Origin: Terriglobia bacterium
GTDB taxonomy: Bacteria; Acidobacteriota; Terriglobia; Terriglobales; Acidobacteriaceae
Reading direction: 5' to 3'
Assembly: GCA_020072815.1 (NCBI GenBank)
Contig: JAIQGE010000007.1
Coordinates: forward strand, 124,001 to 188,000
Length of the DNA stretch: 64,000 nucleotides
In this document: piece after piece, positions 18,659 to 25,315 of the stretch
How the letters are laid out: each line of letters starts with the position of its first letter
How positions within the stretch are numbered: the first letter of the stretch is position 1
Notes under the pieces: generated by a model
What the model was told of the DNA's origin: nothing
Database searches by the model: none
What the model saw: the letters and a program-made list of their open reading frames with translations, nothing else
Position numbers and translations under genes: made by a program

Positions 18659-19900
18659 ATGACTGACCGTCTCTACTACCACGATTCCTTCCTCTACGAC
18701 TTTGACGCCCAGGTCGTCGAAACACTGCAGCGCGATGGCCGTCACGCTGTGGTCCTCGATCGCACGGCGTTCTATCCGACCAGCGGGGGCCAGGTATTCG
18801 ACACCGGCCGGCTCGTGCTTCCTGATCAAAGCGACGTAAAGGTAATCGAAGTCGCCGACGAAGAAGATGGCCGCGTCCTACACTTCGTTTCAGCTGAACA
18901 GAGTGCCTCGGCGGCACTGGCGCCAGGAGCTGCGATCCACGGTTTCATTGACGCGGCCCGCCGTCTGGACCACGTCCAGCAGCACACCGGCCAGCACGTG
19001 CTTTCAGCGGCGTTCATCCGTTTGTTCAACATGCCCACCGTCAGTTTTCACATGGGCGAGGAGAGCTGCACGATTGATTTGGAGACCAACGCGCTTACAT
19101 CAGCGCAAGCGCAGCAGGCCGAGCGCCTGGCGAATGAGATCATCGCCGAAGACCGTCCCGTCGCGATTCGCTTTGTGCCGCTGGAAGAAGCCCGCGAGCT
19201 AGGCTTGCGCAAGCTTCCGCCCAAACAGGTCGGCGACTTGCGGCTGATTGACATCCAGAATTTTGATTTGTGCGCCTGTGGCGGAACGCACGTGCGCGCC
19301 ACAGGACAGATCGGCGGCATCCTGGTGCGCAAACTGGAAAAAGTTAAGCAAGGTGTGCGGGTTGAGTTCGTCTGCGGCCTGCGTGCCGTGGCTGCAGCGC
19401 GCGAGGACTATTCGTCGCTGACAGAAACCGCCGCGCTGCTATCCGCTCATATTCACGAGTTGCCGCAACAAGTCCGCAAATTGCTGGATGAAGCCAAGTC
19501 CGCCGGCAAAGCCCAGCACAAGCTTCTGGAAGAACTGGCCGAATTTCAGGCTGAGCGTATGCTGGCCGGCACGGCGACTTCAGCGCGCGTCGTCACGGCA
19601 GTTTTCCCGGAGCGCGACGCGGTCTTCATCAAGTTGCTGGCGCAGAAACTGACTGCCGGAAAGGCCGGCGTAGTGGCCCTGCTGGCGGCCGGCGCCGGCC
19701 AACTCACGCTGGTCTTCGCGCAGAGCGCCGGAATGAAATCCAACATGGGCGCGCTGCTCAAAGACGTGATGGCCCAGCTCGGCGGGCGCGGCGGCGGATC
19801 AGCGGACATGGCTCAGGGCGGGCTGCCGGCAGGCGTAACTGATCTCAGTCGAATCGAATCGCTTCTCCAGGAGACCGCAGGCAAATTGGAGCTAACGTAG
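18659..19900 (+). CDS. Free-standing alanyl-tRNA editing protein (AlaX-L type)
   Basis: A 413-residue cytosolic protein related to the editing half of alanyl-tRNA synthetase. An AlaRS-like beta-barrel start contains FYPTSGGQVFDTG. The zinc site of the tRNA_SAD domain is H109 and H113 (HTGQHVLSAAF) with C207 and H211 (CACGGTHV). A C-terminal DHHA1-like domain contains AQLGGRGGGSADMAQGG near the end. It should hydrolyse Ser-tRNA(Ala) or Gly-tRNA(Ala) in trans. No synthetase catalytic core is present, and 413 residues fits the long AlaX class. The start ATG has no clear ribosome binding site because it abuts the repeat tract. It is cooriented with thrC. Confidence 0.88.
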   Translation: MTDRLYYHDSFLYDFDAQVVETLQRDGRHAVVLDRTAFYPTSGGQVFDTGRLVLPDQSDVKVIEVADEEDGRVLHFVSAEQSASAALAPGAAIHGFIDAARRLDHVQQHTGQHVLSAAFIRLFNMPTVSFHMGEESCTIDLETNALTSAQAQQAERLANEIIAEDRPVAIRFVPLEEARELGLRKLPPKQVGDLRLIDIQNFDLCACGGTHVRATGQIGGILVRKLEKVKQGVRVEFVCGLRAVAAAREDYSSLTETAALLSAHIHELPQQVRKLLDEAKSAGKAQHKLLEELAEFQAERMLAGTATSARVVTAVFPERDAVFIKLLAQKLTAGKAGVVALLAAGAGQLTLVFAQSAGMKSNMGALLKDVMAQLGGRGGGSADMAQGGLPAGVTDLSRIESLLQETAGKLELT

Positions 19901-19911
19901 GCGGCCGGAGT

Positions 19912-20817
19912 TTACTTTGCGGGCGCTGACGCTTCGCTCAATGCCCGGTCCAGCAGCGCGCGTAATTGTTCCACGGACAAGATGCCTTCACTCTCTTGTC
20001 CGTTGACGAAGAAAGTCGGCGTCGCGCTCACACCCAGTTCTTCACCTTCCCGCATCGCGGCCCGCACTTGCGATTGGTCCTGGGACGCCAAGCACGACTG
20101 CAGCATCCCCGCGTTGACTCCGTGCTTCTGCCCAATTTCCACGGCGGTTGAATCCAGCGGCCACGCAGCTCCTGCCGCGTGCGCATTGGTTTTCTGGGTA
20201 ATGTCCGGCTGGTGCGTGTGCACGTAATCGGAGAACTCCCAGTAAGCCTCGCTGTCCTGCTGCGCCAGGCATTGCGAATCCACGGCCGCGCGCATGGCCC
20301 AGGGATGAACGTCAATGAGCGGAAAGTCTTTGATCACCAAGCGCACTTTGTCGCGATAGCGCGCCATGACTTCGTTAATCAGCGTCACGTACATGCGTCC
20401 GCAGAAAGGGCACTGGAAGTCGTCATAGACCACGATGGTGACCTTGGCATCCGGCGCGCCGCGTATTGGCCGGTGCGTGGTATCAATCTTTTTCATGGTC
20501 CGGACGTAAGGGTCCTCGCTCAGGTCAAACTCTTTTACGTAAAGCAGCTTTTTGCCGTCTTTGGAGAGGAGGAAGTCGAAGACCTTCTTGGTTCCGTTCT
20601 GTTCAATGGCCACCGCCACGCTGTCATAGCCGTTGAACGTGCTCGCAGTGCGCTCGCCCACGGTCACTTTGGCGTCCGGCGGAACTCCGGCATACGCGCG
20701 CACCTGGCGCTCAATGCGCCGGTCGAGGTCCGAACGGCCAGGGCCGGGCTGTTGGCCCACCAAAGGGAGTACAGCCATAAAGAGCATCAGTAGCTTGGAA
20801 GCATAAAGCACGTGCAA
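19912..20817 (-). CDS. DsbA-family thioredoxin-fold oxidoreductase, exported
   Basis: A 301-residue protein with a signal peptide over residues 1-22 (ending LVGQQ). An N-terminal domain of about 100 residues resembles the pre-domain found in other acidobacterial DsbA-like proteins. The thioredoxin domain holds YDDFQCPFCGRMY (CPFC active site) and the cis-Pro loop GVSATPTFFVNG. It should oxidise or isomerise disulfides in the periplasm. The apparent start is TTG at 20817 after AAAGG; GTG at 20811 in the same frame is an alternative. It is convergent with AlaX, with stops 11 bp apart. Confidence 0.86.
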   Translation of the reverse strand: MHVLYASKLLMLFMAVLPLVGQQPGPGRSDLDRRIERQVRAYAGVPPDAKVTVGERTASTFNGYDSVAVAIEQNGTKKVFDFLLSKDGKKLLYVKEFDLSEDPYVRTMKKIDTTHRPIRGAPDAKVTIVVYDDFQCPFCGRMYVTLINEVMARYRDKVRLVIKDFPLIDVHPWAMRAAVDSQCLAQQDSEAYWEFSDYVHTHQPDITQKTNAHAAGAAWPLDSTAVEIGQKHGVNAGMLQSCLASQDQSQVRAAMREGEELGVSATPTFFVNGQESEGILSVEQLRALLDRALSEASAPAK

Positions 20818-20929
20818 TCACCGCCCTTTGGGAAATTGATGAAAATGTCGAAACCTCAGATTGTAATTGAGAAGTTGCCTTGAGGATTAGGGTTGTCTTT
20901 GGGCAGCGCAGGTTCTAAGCTCTTTCGCT

Positions 20930-22333
20930 ATGTCCTCAAACATTCTGCGTACGATTTCCGTGGTTTTAATGTGCCTTGTTGCGGTGGGCGTCGCATTCGC
21001 CCAGCAGCCGACGCCGGATTTCGAGAAAGCACAAGCCGAGGCCGTAAAGTTTCTCGGCGAACTGGTCAAGATTGATACTAGCAACCCTCCAGGGAATGAG
21101 ACGCGCGCCGCCGAATACATCAAGAGCGTGCTGGCCGCGGAAGGCATTTCCGCGACGATCTACGAATCTGCGCCGGGTCGCGGCAACGTGGTCGCGCGCC
21201 TCAAGGGCAACGGCAAGAAGAAACCGCTGCTGCTCATGGGACACCTGGACGTCGTGGGCGTGGAGCGCGACAAATGGTCCATGGACCCGTTTGCCGCCAT
21301 CATCAAAGATGGCTACCTCTACGGCCGCGGCTCCATTGACGACAAGAGCATGGACGCCGCCAACCTGGAAGTGTTCCTGTTGCTGCATCGTCTCAAAATT
21401 CCGCTGGACCGCGACGTGATCCTCCTTGCCGAAGCCGGCGAGGAAGGCACCACGCAGTTCGGCATTGACTTCATGGTGGAGAAGCACTGGGATGAAATCG
21501 CCTGCGAGTACGCCTTGAACGAAGGCGGCAACGTGCCGGAGGAGAACGGACGCGTGCAGTATGTTGCGGTTTCCACCACGCAAAAAGTCCCACGGGGATT
21601 TTCGCTGGTGGCGCAGGGTACCAGCGGCCACGGCTCGGCGCCGCGCATGGACAACGCCATCGCCCACCTGGCTACGGCGGTCAGCAGGGTCGCCAGTTGG
21701 GAAGCTCCCATGCGCCTGAATGAAACCACGCGGCGCTTCTTCCAGCTCATGGCCCAGATCAGCCCGCCGCAGAAGGCAAAACTCTATGCTCAGGTGGAAG
21801 ACCCGGAAGTCCAGCAGAGACTCCGCGCTTACGAGCCGGGGTACTACTCCATGCTGCGCACCTCCCTGGTTCCGACCATTATCAAGGGCGGGTTCCGTTC
21901 CAACGTGATTCCAGCGGAAGCTGAAGCCCGTTTTGATGTCCGCGCCCTGCCCGACGAAAACATGGACGCGCTCAAAGCCGCACTGACCAAGCTGATCAGC
22001 GACCCGGCCATCAGGATTGTTGATGCCGAGAATGCCAATCAGCGTCCGGCGACGCCGCCCTCGGGCCTGGACACGGACGGCTTTCACGCTCTGGAGCACG
22101 CCCAGCAAAAGGTCTTTCCCGGCGTGCCCACCATCCCCATCATGCAGGTGGGCGCCACCGATTCCGCGCAGCTTCGCGCCCGCGGCGTGCAGGCCTATGA
22201 CATTGGCACTCTCATGAGCACGGAAGACATCAAACGCGTCCACGGCAATGACGAGCGCGTGGAAATCGCCGGCTTCGGAAAATTCGTGCAGTTCGTTTAC
22301 GCGGCCACGGTGGAGATCGCCGGAGCCAAGTGA
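20930..22333 (+). CDS. Exported M20-family metallopeptidase
   Basis: A 467-residue protein with a signal peptide (hydrophobic residues 8-23, cleavage after VAFA). M20 landmarks are GHLDVVGV (metal His and Asp), DGYLYGRGSIDDK, and AGEEGTTQFG with the catalytic and metal Glu pair. The central dimerisation-type domain starts around STTQKVPRGFSLVAQGTSGHGSAP. The last metal-binding region is VGATDSAQLRARG. It likely acts as a di-zinc aminopeptidase or carboxypeptidase in the periplasm. The SDR gene starts 1 bp after its stop, so the two are cotranscribed. Confidence 0.88.
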   Translation: MSSNILRTISVVLMCLVAVGVAFAQQPTPDFEKAQAEAVKFLGELVKIDTSNPPGNETRAAEYIKSVLAAEGISATIYESAPGRGNVVARLKGNGKKKPLLLMGHLDVVGVERDKWSMDPFAAIIKDGYLYGRGSIDDKSMDAANLEVFLLLHRLKIPLDRDVILLAEAGEEGTTQFGIDFMVEKHWDEIACEYALNEGGNVPEENGRVQYVAVSTTQKVPRGFSLVAQGTSGHGSAPRMDNAIAHLATAVSRVASWEAPMRLNETTRRFFQLMAQISPPQKAKLYAQVEDPEVQQRLRAYEPGYYSMLRTSLVPTIIKGGFRSNVIPAEAEARFDVRALPDENMDALKAALTKLISDPAIRIVDAENANQRPATPPSGLDTDGFHALEHAQQKVFPGVPTIPIMQVGATDSAQLRARGVQAYDIGTLMSTEDIKRVHGNDERVEIAGFGKFVQFVYAATVEIAGAK

Positions 22334-22334
22334 G

Positions 22335-23129
22335 ATGACGTTTCTGTACAAAGACAAACGCGTCTGGATCACCGGAGCATCTTCGGGTATTGGCGAAGCC
22401 CTGGCCATGGCGTTTCACCATGCGGGCGCCAGGCTCATTCTTTCTGCGCGTCGCGAAGACGAGCTCAAACGCGTCCAAGCTGCGTGTGGAGGCGAACCCA
22501 ACACGCGCGTGCTGCCCATGGACGTGACCCTCGGAGAGCAATTGCCGGACAACGCGCGTGCGGCCCTGGCCATGTTCGGAGGCGTGGACATTCTGGTGCT
22601 CAACGCCGGCATCACCCAGCGCTCGCTGACCCGAGACACCGCTGAGAGCGTCTATCGGCGGCTGATGGAGGTGAACTTCTTCGGACCGGAAGCGCTGACC
22701 CGCGCCGTCCTGCCTTCCATGCTGGAGAACAAGAGCGGGCATTTCGTGGTGATCTCCAGTGTAGCGGGAAAGTTCGGCGTGCCCCTGCGCTCCGGCTACT
22801 CCGCCACCAAGTTCGCTTTGCACGGCTTCTTTGAAGCGCTGCGCGCGGAAGAAGAGCGCAACGGCATCCGCGTTACTTTGGTTTGCCCCGGATACATCCG
22901 GACGGAGATCAGCCTCTCCGCGCTCAAGGGCGACGGCGCGTCGCACGCCAAGATGGACCCAGAACTGGCCCGTGGCATGCCCGCGGACGAATGTGCGCGG
23001 CAGATCCTGCAGGGCGTGGCCCGGGGAAAGAGAGAAATTGTCGTGGCGGCAGGCCGTGAGAAAATGCTGGTCTACATGAAGCGGTTTTTCCCCGGGGCCC
23101 TGGCCCGGATGCTGGGCCGCGCGCGCTGA
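22335..23129 (+). CDS. Short-chain dehydrogenase/reductase
   Basis: A 264-residue classical SDR. It has TGASSGIGEAL (NAD(P) loop), NAGITQRSL, the active-site Ser in VISSVAGKFG and the YSATK catalytic Tyr-Lys pair. The C-terminal part ends in a hydrophobic-basic stretch (KRFFPGALARMLGRAR) that may contact the membrane, as in DhrS7-like reductases. The substrate cannot be told. ATG 22335 sits directly after the M20 peptidase stop, indicating translational coupling. Frames starting further upstream lie inside the peptidase gene. Confidence 0.88.
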   Translation: MTFLYKDKRVWITGASSGIGEALAMAFHHAGARLILSARREDELKRVQAACGGEPNTRVLPMDVTLGEQLPDNARAALAMFGGVDILVLNAGITQRSLTRDTAESVYRRLMEVNFFGPEALTRAVLPSMLENKSGHFVVISSVAGKFGVPLRSGYSATKFALHGFFEALRAEEERNGIRVTLVCPGYIRTEISLSALKGDGASHAKMDPELARGMPADECARQILQGVARGKREIVVAAGREKMLVYMKRFFPGALARMLGRAR

Positions 23130-23214
23130 TCGCATTTGCGGGGCGACCCCGCCAGATTTTGCCCCAGCGCGCAACGCTGGTAAAATCATCTTCGAAGAAA
23201 CTTCCTTCGCATGT

Positions 23215-23290
23215 GGGGCTATAGCTCAGCTGGGAGAGCGCATCGTTCGCAACGATGAGGTCGTCGGTTCGATCCCGACTAGCTCCACCA
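23215..23290 (+). tRNA. tRNA-Ala (anticodon CGC)
   Basis: A complete 76-nt cloverleaf. The acceptor stem GGGGCTA pairs with TAGCTCC. The anticodon stem is CATCG/CGATG around the loop TTCGCAA, giving anticodon CGC for GCG codons. The T loop is GGTTCGATCC, and CCA is encoded. Its 3' 46 nt are duplicated at 24917-24962, which marks it as an integration site. Confidence 0.96.
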
Positions 23291-23906
23291 AGTTAAACCC
23301 AGATAAATCAGGTACTTGTGTGCTAGTGGCGGAGTTGGACTCTGCTGCAAAGGTGGGGTTTGTGTCGTTCTTTGTGTCGTAACCCTGCGGTCTTGACGTG
23401 TTTTGCCTGCTTGCCAATGAATCCAGCGCCTTGCGTTTTGCGTCTACCCGAACGTGCGAATAGTGGGCAAGCATCTTGGGTGAGACGTGTCCCGCAATAC
23501 TCATTACCGTGGAATCACTGGCCTGAGACTCTGCAAGCTCTGTGATGGCGTGATGTCTCAAATCATGGAATCGAAGCTTGGGGAGTCCCGCAGCGGCCCT
23601 CATGTTGCGCCATGCGGTTCGCCAGCTACTCTGTGAACGTGAGGGGTCAATATGGCCAGCTTCACAAGCAGGAAAGACGTAGTGGTCAAGCTGTACCATA
23701 CACGCGCGCGTATCACGGGGCAGCTCTCTTGGAACCCAAAACTCAATCATCGGTGCGCCTGCAAAACTCTCCCAAGTTGCCCGCCCCCGGACAGGTCTCC
23801 AAAAGAGTCCGCTTGGGCAACGTACAGGATTGACCAGCCCCTTCGAGTCTCTCCTAGGGGATTCTGGCGCGATTGCGCGTGGTTCTTGCGAGTGATGGAA
23901 TGACAT
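23226..23906 (-). pseudogene. Broken tyrosine recombinase (phage-type integrase), catalytic part only
   Basis: The frame encodes 226 residues, but only the catalytic half of an integrase is recognisable. From DHYVFPACEAGHIDP onward it has KLRFHDLRHHAITELAES (the HxxR box), IAGHVSPKML and the nucleophile Tyr in LAHYSHVR. The first 60 residues are unlike any integrase, and the core-binding and SAM-like N-terminal domains are missing, so it is truncated or frameshifted. The last about 22 residues are simply antisense tRNA-Ala, as is usual for integrases that read into their attachment site. It is probably inactive. Confidence 0.82.
23246..23291 (+). repeat. attL (left 46-bp attachment repeat)
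   Basis: It begins TTCGCAACGATGAGG in the anticodon loop and ends CTCCACCAA, one base past the CCA end. It is identical base for base to 24917-24962. This copy keeps the full tRNA functional. Confidence 0.92.
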
Positions 23907-23974
23907 TTTGCGCTGAATTTCTTGTCCTGATGATTAGACTCACAGCTATGGCGATTTGTTTCTCCATACGCATG

Positions 23975-24073
23975 ATCCCGGTGACAGAGATCATCCCGGT
24001 ATCGGTAACATCCCTGTCACAGGTTCACGAGTCCGAGGAATAGGTAACATCCCTGTCACAGAGAGTATCCCTG
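23975..24073 (+). repeat. Iteron-like repeat cluster inside the island
   Basis: Five ATCCC(G/T)GT units start at 23975, 23993, 24010, 24049 and 24067, a spacing of 18, 17, 39 and 18 bp. Two of them are part of a perfect 19-bp direct repeat, GGTAACATCCCTGTCACAG, at 24004-24022 and 24043-24061. They could be integrase arm sites, replication iterons, or a leftover end of an IS481-like element, whose ends begin TGT. Confidence 0.6.
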
Positions 24074-24168
24074 TGGCCTATGGCTGATCTACCAAGGACA
24101 GGCTGAGTGCTCAGAGGATGGAGAGAACGCCAAAGAGGCATTTAGACCGCAACACCCATCAATAGGAA

Positions 24169-24188
24169 ACCCGCCTTTTCCGGCGGGT
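24169..24188 (-). terminator. Hairpin after the island cargo gene
   Basis: ACCCGCC (24169-24175) pairs with GGCGGGT (24182-24188). It lies 28 bp beyond the stop of the minus-strand gene at 24216. The T-rich tail on that strand is short, so termination may be weak. Confidence 0.5.
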
Positions 24189-24215
24189 CTGTCTGGTTAG
24201 GTTGTTGTTGTGTTT

Positions 24216-24560
24216 TTAGCGGCTCGGTTTCTTGCGTTGTTTGGCAAGCTGCTTTTTGCGTTCTTCGGCCTGAAGCAAAACATCGTCAGGGTCGCGGAGT
24301 TCCTTTTCCCAGCGTTGCCGGACTTTCCCGTGACGACCCCAATCGTCAAGCTCAATCTGGTGCAGGTCTTCGAGAAATTCTTGGTTAAATTCGGCTTGCA
24401 ATTCAAGAGCAAAACTCGGGAACAACTTTGCTGCTTTCGATTTGAACAGTCCGGTTCGCTGTAGCGTTTGAAGGTGCTGAACGATCCCAGCAAAGGCCAT
24501 ATTGAGAGATGACAGGGTTTCGTATATCTCCGCCTTTTGGGTAACATCAAGGACAGCCAT
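24216..24560 (-). CDS. Hypothetical helical protein carried by the tRNA-Ala island
   Basis: A 114-residue soluble protein starting MAVLDVTQKAEIYETLSSLN. It is mostly helical with Leu/Gln/Lys-rich stretches and ends in a strongly basic tail (ERKKQLAKQRKKPSR), which suggests nucleic-acid contact. GAAAGG precedes the ATG. I do not recognise the family. It is the only intact gene inside the island, lies on the same strand as the broken integrase and is followed by a hairpin. Its codons are less GC-rich at third positions than the flanking chromosome, in keeping with transfer. Confidence 0.65.
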   Translation of the reverse strand: MAVLDVTQKAEIYETLSSLNMAFAGIVQHLQTLQRTGLFKSKAAKLFPSFALELQAEFNQEFLEDLHQIELDDWGRHGKVRQRWEKELRDPDDVLLQAEERKKQLAKQRKKPSR

Positions 24561-24916
24561 GGGTCGCCTTTCTTTGGAAGGTGATTTTTGGTTAGGGTGC
24601 GCTCGGTGCTCAATACACCGGGCGCTGCCCGTCTGGTTACGGTCTTCCGTTTCGTTTGTGTCTGGGTTCCTGCCGTTATGGGACGGCAGGATTCCCCGGA
24701 GTCTCCCAAACGGCTTCGGGACGTGTCAAGCGTTCCAAGGTTTGTGTCGTAACTTGTGTCGTAACTATCGCGTTCCCTACCCCTATTTTCGGAGCATACC
24801 AAGGGTTGTCCAGGCAAACGGAGAGGGCAGGGAATATGCTTGTACCAGCATAAACACTGCCCCTTTTTATCACCGCGAGTTTTTCGGTTTCAGCTTGTCT
24901 TTTTCAGGCCGGAGAA
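24561..24916. other. Right part of the island without a supported gene
   Basis: No frame has both a binding site and a recognisable product. A perfect 9-bp hairpin lies at 24668-24691 (TCCTGCCGT with ACGGCAGGA). At 24744-24767 the unit TTGTGTCGTAAC occurs twice; a similar doublet lies in the 3' end of the integrase remnant (23358-23380), so this may be the leftover tail of a second integrase. Confidence 0.4.
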
Positions 24917-24962
24917 TTCGCAACGATGAGGTCGTCGGTTCGATCCCGACTAGCTCCACCAA
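24917..24962 (+). repeat. attR (right 46-bp attachment repeat)
   Basis: Exact copy of 23246-23291. It lacks the 5' half of the tRNA and so cannot form a tRNA itself. It marks the right border of the inserted element. Confidence 0.92.
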
Positions 24963-25113
24963 TATTCTTTGGCAGCTTTCCTGCAAAGCACTGCCTAAAT
25001 ATGCAAACATTTGCACTTAAATCGAGACCACTGAGTCTTGGTTTTGCACCTGGTCTGCAAAAATTTTCTCAAGCCAATCAATAATATAGAGATACCGGAA
25101 CAGCCGATCTATA

Positions 25114-25242
25114 CGCAAGGGCTGCGGGTTCGGCATCAAGATTGCCCTTCTATATGCCGGGAGCCCAAGCAAGTTAGCGGGGCAAGGTGGTGGAAGCGGT
25201 TGGTGCAGGATGAAAAAGTGTTCAATACAGGACACCGCTTCC
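25114..25242 (+). promoter_or_regulatory. Structured 5' leader upstream of the secreted Ig-like protein
   Basis: Several complementary segments lie between the island and the gene at 25316. GGAAGCGGT (25192-25200) pairs perfectly with ACCGCTTCC (25234-25242) around a 33-nt loop. Upstream, CGGCAT pairs with ATGCCG and AAGGGC with GCCCTT, and these two options compete. This looks like a folded mRNA leader, possibly regulatory. I could not match it to a known riboswitch. Confidence 0.35.
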
Positions 25243-25315
25243 GGGAAGTCAAAACGACACCAGAACAGTCATGTTCGCGACGAGAAGAGCCGGGCTCCTG
25301 TAAGGAAGGTGCACG

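Larger units (their letters stand above)
23246..24962. mobile_element. Remnant integrative island in tRNA-Ala (attL-attR bounded)
   Basis: An identical 46-bp direct repeat lies at 23246-23291 (inside the tRNA gene) and 24917-24962. It covers the anticodon loop, T arm and CCA end, as expected for attL and attR of a tRNA-specific integrative element. Between them lie about 1.6 kb holding a broken integrase next to attL, a repeat cluster, and one minus-strand gene. No intact recombination gene is present, so it fits a decayed or cis-mobilisable element. Confidence 0.88.

Noticed and set aside
18536-18829. Minus-strand frame encoding AILAILAI repeats
   Set aside because: It is produced by the ATTGCCA repeats and overlaps the AlaX gene.
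20966-22408. 480-residue minus-strand open frame
   Set aside because: Antisense to the M20 peptidase, whose motifs are clear on the plus strand.
23226-23290. Peptide ending VGIEPTTSSLR at the end of the integrase frame
   Set aside because: It is the antisense translation of tRNA-Ala, a known annotation artefact, not a protein domain.
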